NCBI GenBank assembly: GCA_016934225.1
Contig: JAFGTH010000084.1
Span: forward strand, 1 to 6,257
DNA from: Lentisphaerota bacterium
Lineage (GTDB): Bacteria > Verrucomicrobiota > Kiritimatiellia > UBA8416 > JAFGTH01
Direction: 5' to 3'
Length of the DNA: 6,257 bases
Each line of letters starts with the position of its first letter. Positions within the stretch are counted from its first letter, which is position 1. A program made the translations under genes and the position numbers. Below, piece by piece: positions 4,549-6,257 of this stretch. The notes beneath the pieces were generated by a model. That model saw only the letters and a list, made by a program, of their open reading frames with translations. It made no database searches and had not been told where the DNA came from.

Positions 4549-5412
4549 ATGAACACGGCAATCGAATGTATCCCATGCTTTGTGCGGCAGGCCGCAGAAG
4601 CTGTGGAAATGTCCGTAGAAGACAAAATCGGCAAAGAACACCTTCTTCGCCGGCTGCTTGCCGAAATTGCCGAATCCGACTGGTCTGTTATGCCGGTCAA
4701 GATTGCACAGATGATCCAACGCACTGTTCGCAATGAAACAGGGCAATCTGACCCATACCGCGCCCTGAAGGACCTGATGAACCGCACTGCACTTGATCTG
4801 TTGCCCGTTTTAACCGACACCATGCGTCTTCAACAAAATCCGCTTGACGCTGTCACACGTTTGGCTATCGCAGGAAATCTTCTGGATGCCGGCGCTAAAA
4901 CACGTCTGGATCCAAATGATTTACAGAAACACTTGAACACCATATGGGATGCGCCAATGGCAGGATCCCCCGAAGATTTGTTTCGCGCCGCAAATAAAGC
5001 CGATCGCATTCTCTACCTCGCCGATAATGCCGGAGAAATCGTCTTTGATCGTTTGCTCATCGAGGCTCTTCCCACTTCTAAAATCACTGTTGCGGTGCGG
5101 GGATTGCCTGTCATCAACGACGCTACGCTTATAGACGCAAAAACGGCCGGCATCACGCAAATTGTCCCTGTCATCGCCAACGGGTCCGATGCGCCAGGCA
5201 CGTTGATTGAGGAATGTTCGAAAGAATTCCGCTCCTATTTTAACAACGCCGACCTGATCATCTCAAAAGGACAGGGCAATTATGAGACCTTGTCCGATAT
5301 GCCCGGAAACATATTCTTCCTGTTAACCGTAAAATGTCCCATGATCGCCGCCGATATCGGCGCGCCAATCGGATCACTGGTCGTAAAACGCGGGAAAAAC
5401 AACAAATCATGA
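4549..5412 (+). CDS. DUF89 family metal-dependent phosphatase (damage-control type)
   Basis: This 287-residue protein belongs to the DUF89/ARMT1-like family. Characterised members are Co/Ni/Mn-dependent phosphatases that remove sugar phosphates or damaged phospho-metabolites. The N-terminal ECIPCFVRQA (6-15) with CxxC is the hallmark of the archaeal/bacterial subfamily. The catalytic domain shows YLADNAGEIVFDRLL with Asp159/Asn160, VRGLPVINDAT with Asn190/Asp191, SKGQGNYETL (Lys240, Gly243-Asn244) and the terminal KCP (262-264), all around the metal and phosphate site. The length is normal for the subfamily. GAAAGG (4531-4536) lies 12 bases before the ATG, just past the PLP-enzyme stop. The 3' end overlaps the MBL hydrolase by ATGA, so the two are probably translated together. 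The natural substrate is unknown. A role in cleaning phosphorylated by-products of the adjacent enzymes is inference. Confidence 0.88.
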   Translation: MNTAIECIPCFVRQAAEAVEMSVEDKIGKEHLLRRLLAEIAESDWSVMPVKIAQMIQRTVRNETGQSDPYRALKDLMNRTALDLLPVLTDTMRLQQNPLDAVTRLAIAGNLLDAGAKTRLDPNDLQKHLNTIWDAPMAGSPEDLFRAANKADRILYLADNAGEIVFDRLLIEALPTSKITVAVRGLPVINDATLIDAKTAGITQIVPVIANGSDAPGTLIEECSKEFRSYFNNADLIISKGQGNYETLSDMPGNIFFLLTVKCPMIAADIGAPIGSLVVKRGKNNKS

Positions 5413-6239
5413 AATCAATCAGCTTAACAGTGCTTACGGAAAATACCGCACAAGGACACGGACTGCTGGCCGAACACGGTCTCTCGTTCTGGATCAATAT
5501 CGGAACGCAACATATTCTGTTTGACACCGGACAGACCGATGTCCTCTGCCACAATGCCAGTCTTTTGGGAATCGAACTCAGTTCCGCCGACGCAATTGTT
5601 CTGAGTCATGGACACTACGATCATACCGGCGGCCTCTATGCCGTGTTAAACAAAGTCAAAGAGATCAAAGTATTTGCTCATCCTGAAACTCTTTCCGATA
5701 AATACGCACAGAATCGCGATGGAACAGCCCGCGACATCGGCATCCCTGTCAAAAGCAAAAAGACGCTGCAAAATTCCGCCACTCTGGTTCCAACAGAATC
5801 GCCGACAGAAACCGGTGACGGATTTGTAATCACCGGCCCCATCCCGCGCACAACGGATTACGAAAACACCGGCGGACCGTTTTTCAAAGATAAGACGTGC
5901 CAACAACCAGACGATCTGGTTGACGATCAGGCGGCATTCCTTGACACACCGTCAGGAATCATCGTCATTCTCGGCTGTGCACACGCCGGAATCATTAACA
6001 CCTTGAAATATATCAAACAATTGCTGCCCAAACGCCCCATTCACACCGTTATCGGCGGCACACACCTGCTGACGGCCAATGAAACTCGAATGACCAAAAC
6101 CATTGCGGCGCTGCGCGAAATGAACATTCAGCGTCTTTTGCCGCTTCATTGCACCGGTTTTGCCGCCGCAGCCCGATTATGGAAAGAATTTCCAAACCAC
6201 GTTGCATTGTGTCCTGTAGGTACTATGATAAAACTATAA
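5409..6239 (+). CDS. MBL-fold metallo-hydrolase, COG1237 (MJ0301-like)
   Basis: This 276-residue protein has the metallo-beta-lactamase fold. The ligand motif SHGHYDHTGG (His67, His69, Asp71, His72) follows strand IVL, with further likely ligands or site residues His192 in LGCAHAG, His219 in GGTHL and His247 in PLHCTG. LFDTGQTD (38-45) is the usual turn before it. The pattern matches COG1237, often annotated as a 7,8-dihydropterin-methyl-(ribofuranosyl)aminobenzene phosphate synthase after MJ0301, but that name is frequently carried over without evidence, and hydrolysis of a phosphodiester or similar bond is safer. The chosen ATG overlaps the DUF89 stop (ATGA) and begins the family-like strand ISLTVLTEN. 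An in-frame ATG at 5334 would only add DUF89-overlapping, Arg-rich residues. There is no ribosome site, so coupling to DUF89 is likely. Such proteins commonly sit beside MinD/NifX-like Fe-S loci in anaerobes (from memory). Confidence 0.87.
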   Translation: MKSISLTVLTENTAQGHGLLAEHGLSFWINIGTQHILFDTGQTDVLCHNASLLGIELSSADAIVLSHGHYDHTGGLYAVLNKVKEIKVFAHPETLSDKYAQNRDGTARDIGIPVKSKKTLQNSATLVPTESPTETGDGFVITGPIPRTTDYENTGGPFFKDKTCQQPDDLVDDQAAFLDTPSGIIVILGCAHAGIINTLKYIKQLLPKRPIHTVIGGTHLLTANETRMTKTIAALREMNIQRLLPLHCTGFAAAARLWKEFPNHVALCPVGTMIKL

Positions 6240-6244
6240 AGAAC

Positions 6245-6250
6245 GAAGGA
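6245..6250 (+). promoter_or_regulatory. Ribosome binding site of the next gene, cut at the window end
   Basis: GAAGGA is followed by AATAAAT and the window ends. If the next base is G, an ATG begins at 6256 with ideal spacing of five bases. The gene would start 16 bases after the MBL stop, so it likely continues the same operon. Confidence 0.6.
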
Positions 6251-6257
6251 AATAAAT

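Overview
The window reads as a compact stretch of a bacterial chromosome, probably from a strict anaerobe. The evidence is two 2x[4Fe-4S] ferredoxins, an IscU/NifU-type scaffold, a fragment resembling an activator of corrinoid proteins, and purine-rich Shine-Dalgarno sites (GGGGGA, GAAAGGA). I cannot name the phylum. Every supported gene is on the + strand, spacing is tight with several overlaps, and no product has a signal peptide or membrane segment. I see no tRNA, rRNA, insertion sequence, CRISPR array or prophage gene.

Block 1 (1-2934). A ferredoxin cut by the left edge is followed by a 136-nt AT-rich gap that carries an ordered repeat. Then come a complete 57-aa ferredoxin, a class I SAM methyltransferase, a short FmdB-type zinc ribbon, a thioredoxin-fold protein with an unusual cysteine motif, a small J-domain protein, an IscU/NifU-like scaffold protein and an FMN split-barrel (PPOX-type) protein. 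Stop/start contacts or overlaps link ferredoxin, methyltransferase, FmdB, thioredoxin-like and J-domain genes. The block looks like a cysteine-, metal- and redox-handling cassette: electron carriers, thiol chemistry, a J-domain co-chaperone and an Fe-S scaffold. The scaffold keeps all three cluster cysteines but has lost the LPPVK segment by which IscU is recognised by HscA.

Block 2 (2935-6257). A 124-nt gap holds a good TATAAT box. Next is a 95-aa cysteine-free reading frame that looks like a RACo-type corrinoid-activation protein with its [2Fe-2S] loop and its large C-terminal domain both missing. Three hydrolase/transferase genes follow closely: a Cys/Met-metabolism PLP enzyme, whose start overlaps the stop of a possible 11-codon leader ORF, a DUF89 metal-dependent phosphatase, and an MBL-fold hydrolase of the COG1237 type that overlaps DUF89 by ATGA. 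The window ends on a ribosome binding site and the first two bases of a probable next ATG.

Together the genes suggest Fe-S or metallocofactor assembly and sulfur/one-carbon metabolism in an anaerobe. The individual families are recognisable from motifs. The idea that they form one pathway is inference from gene order alone.
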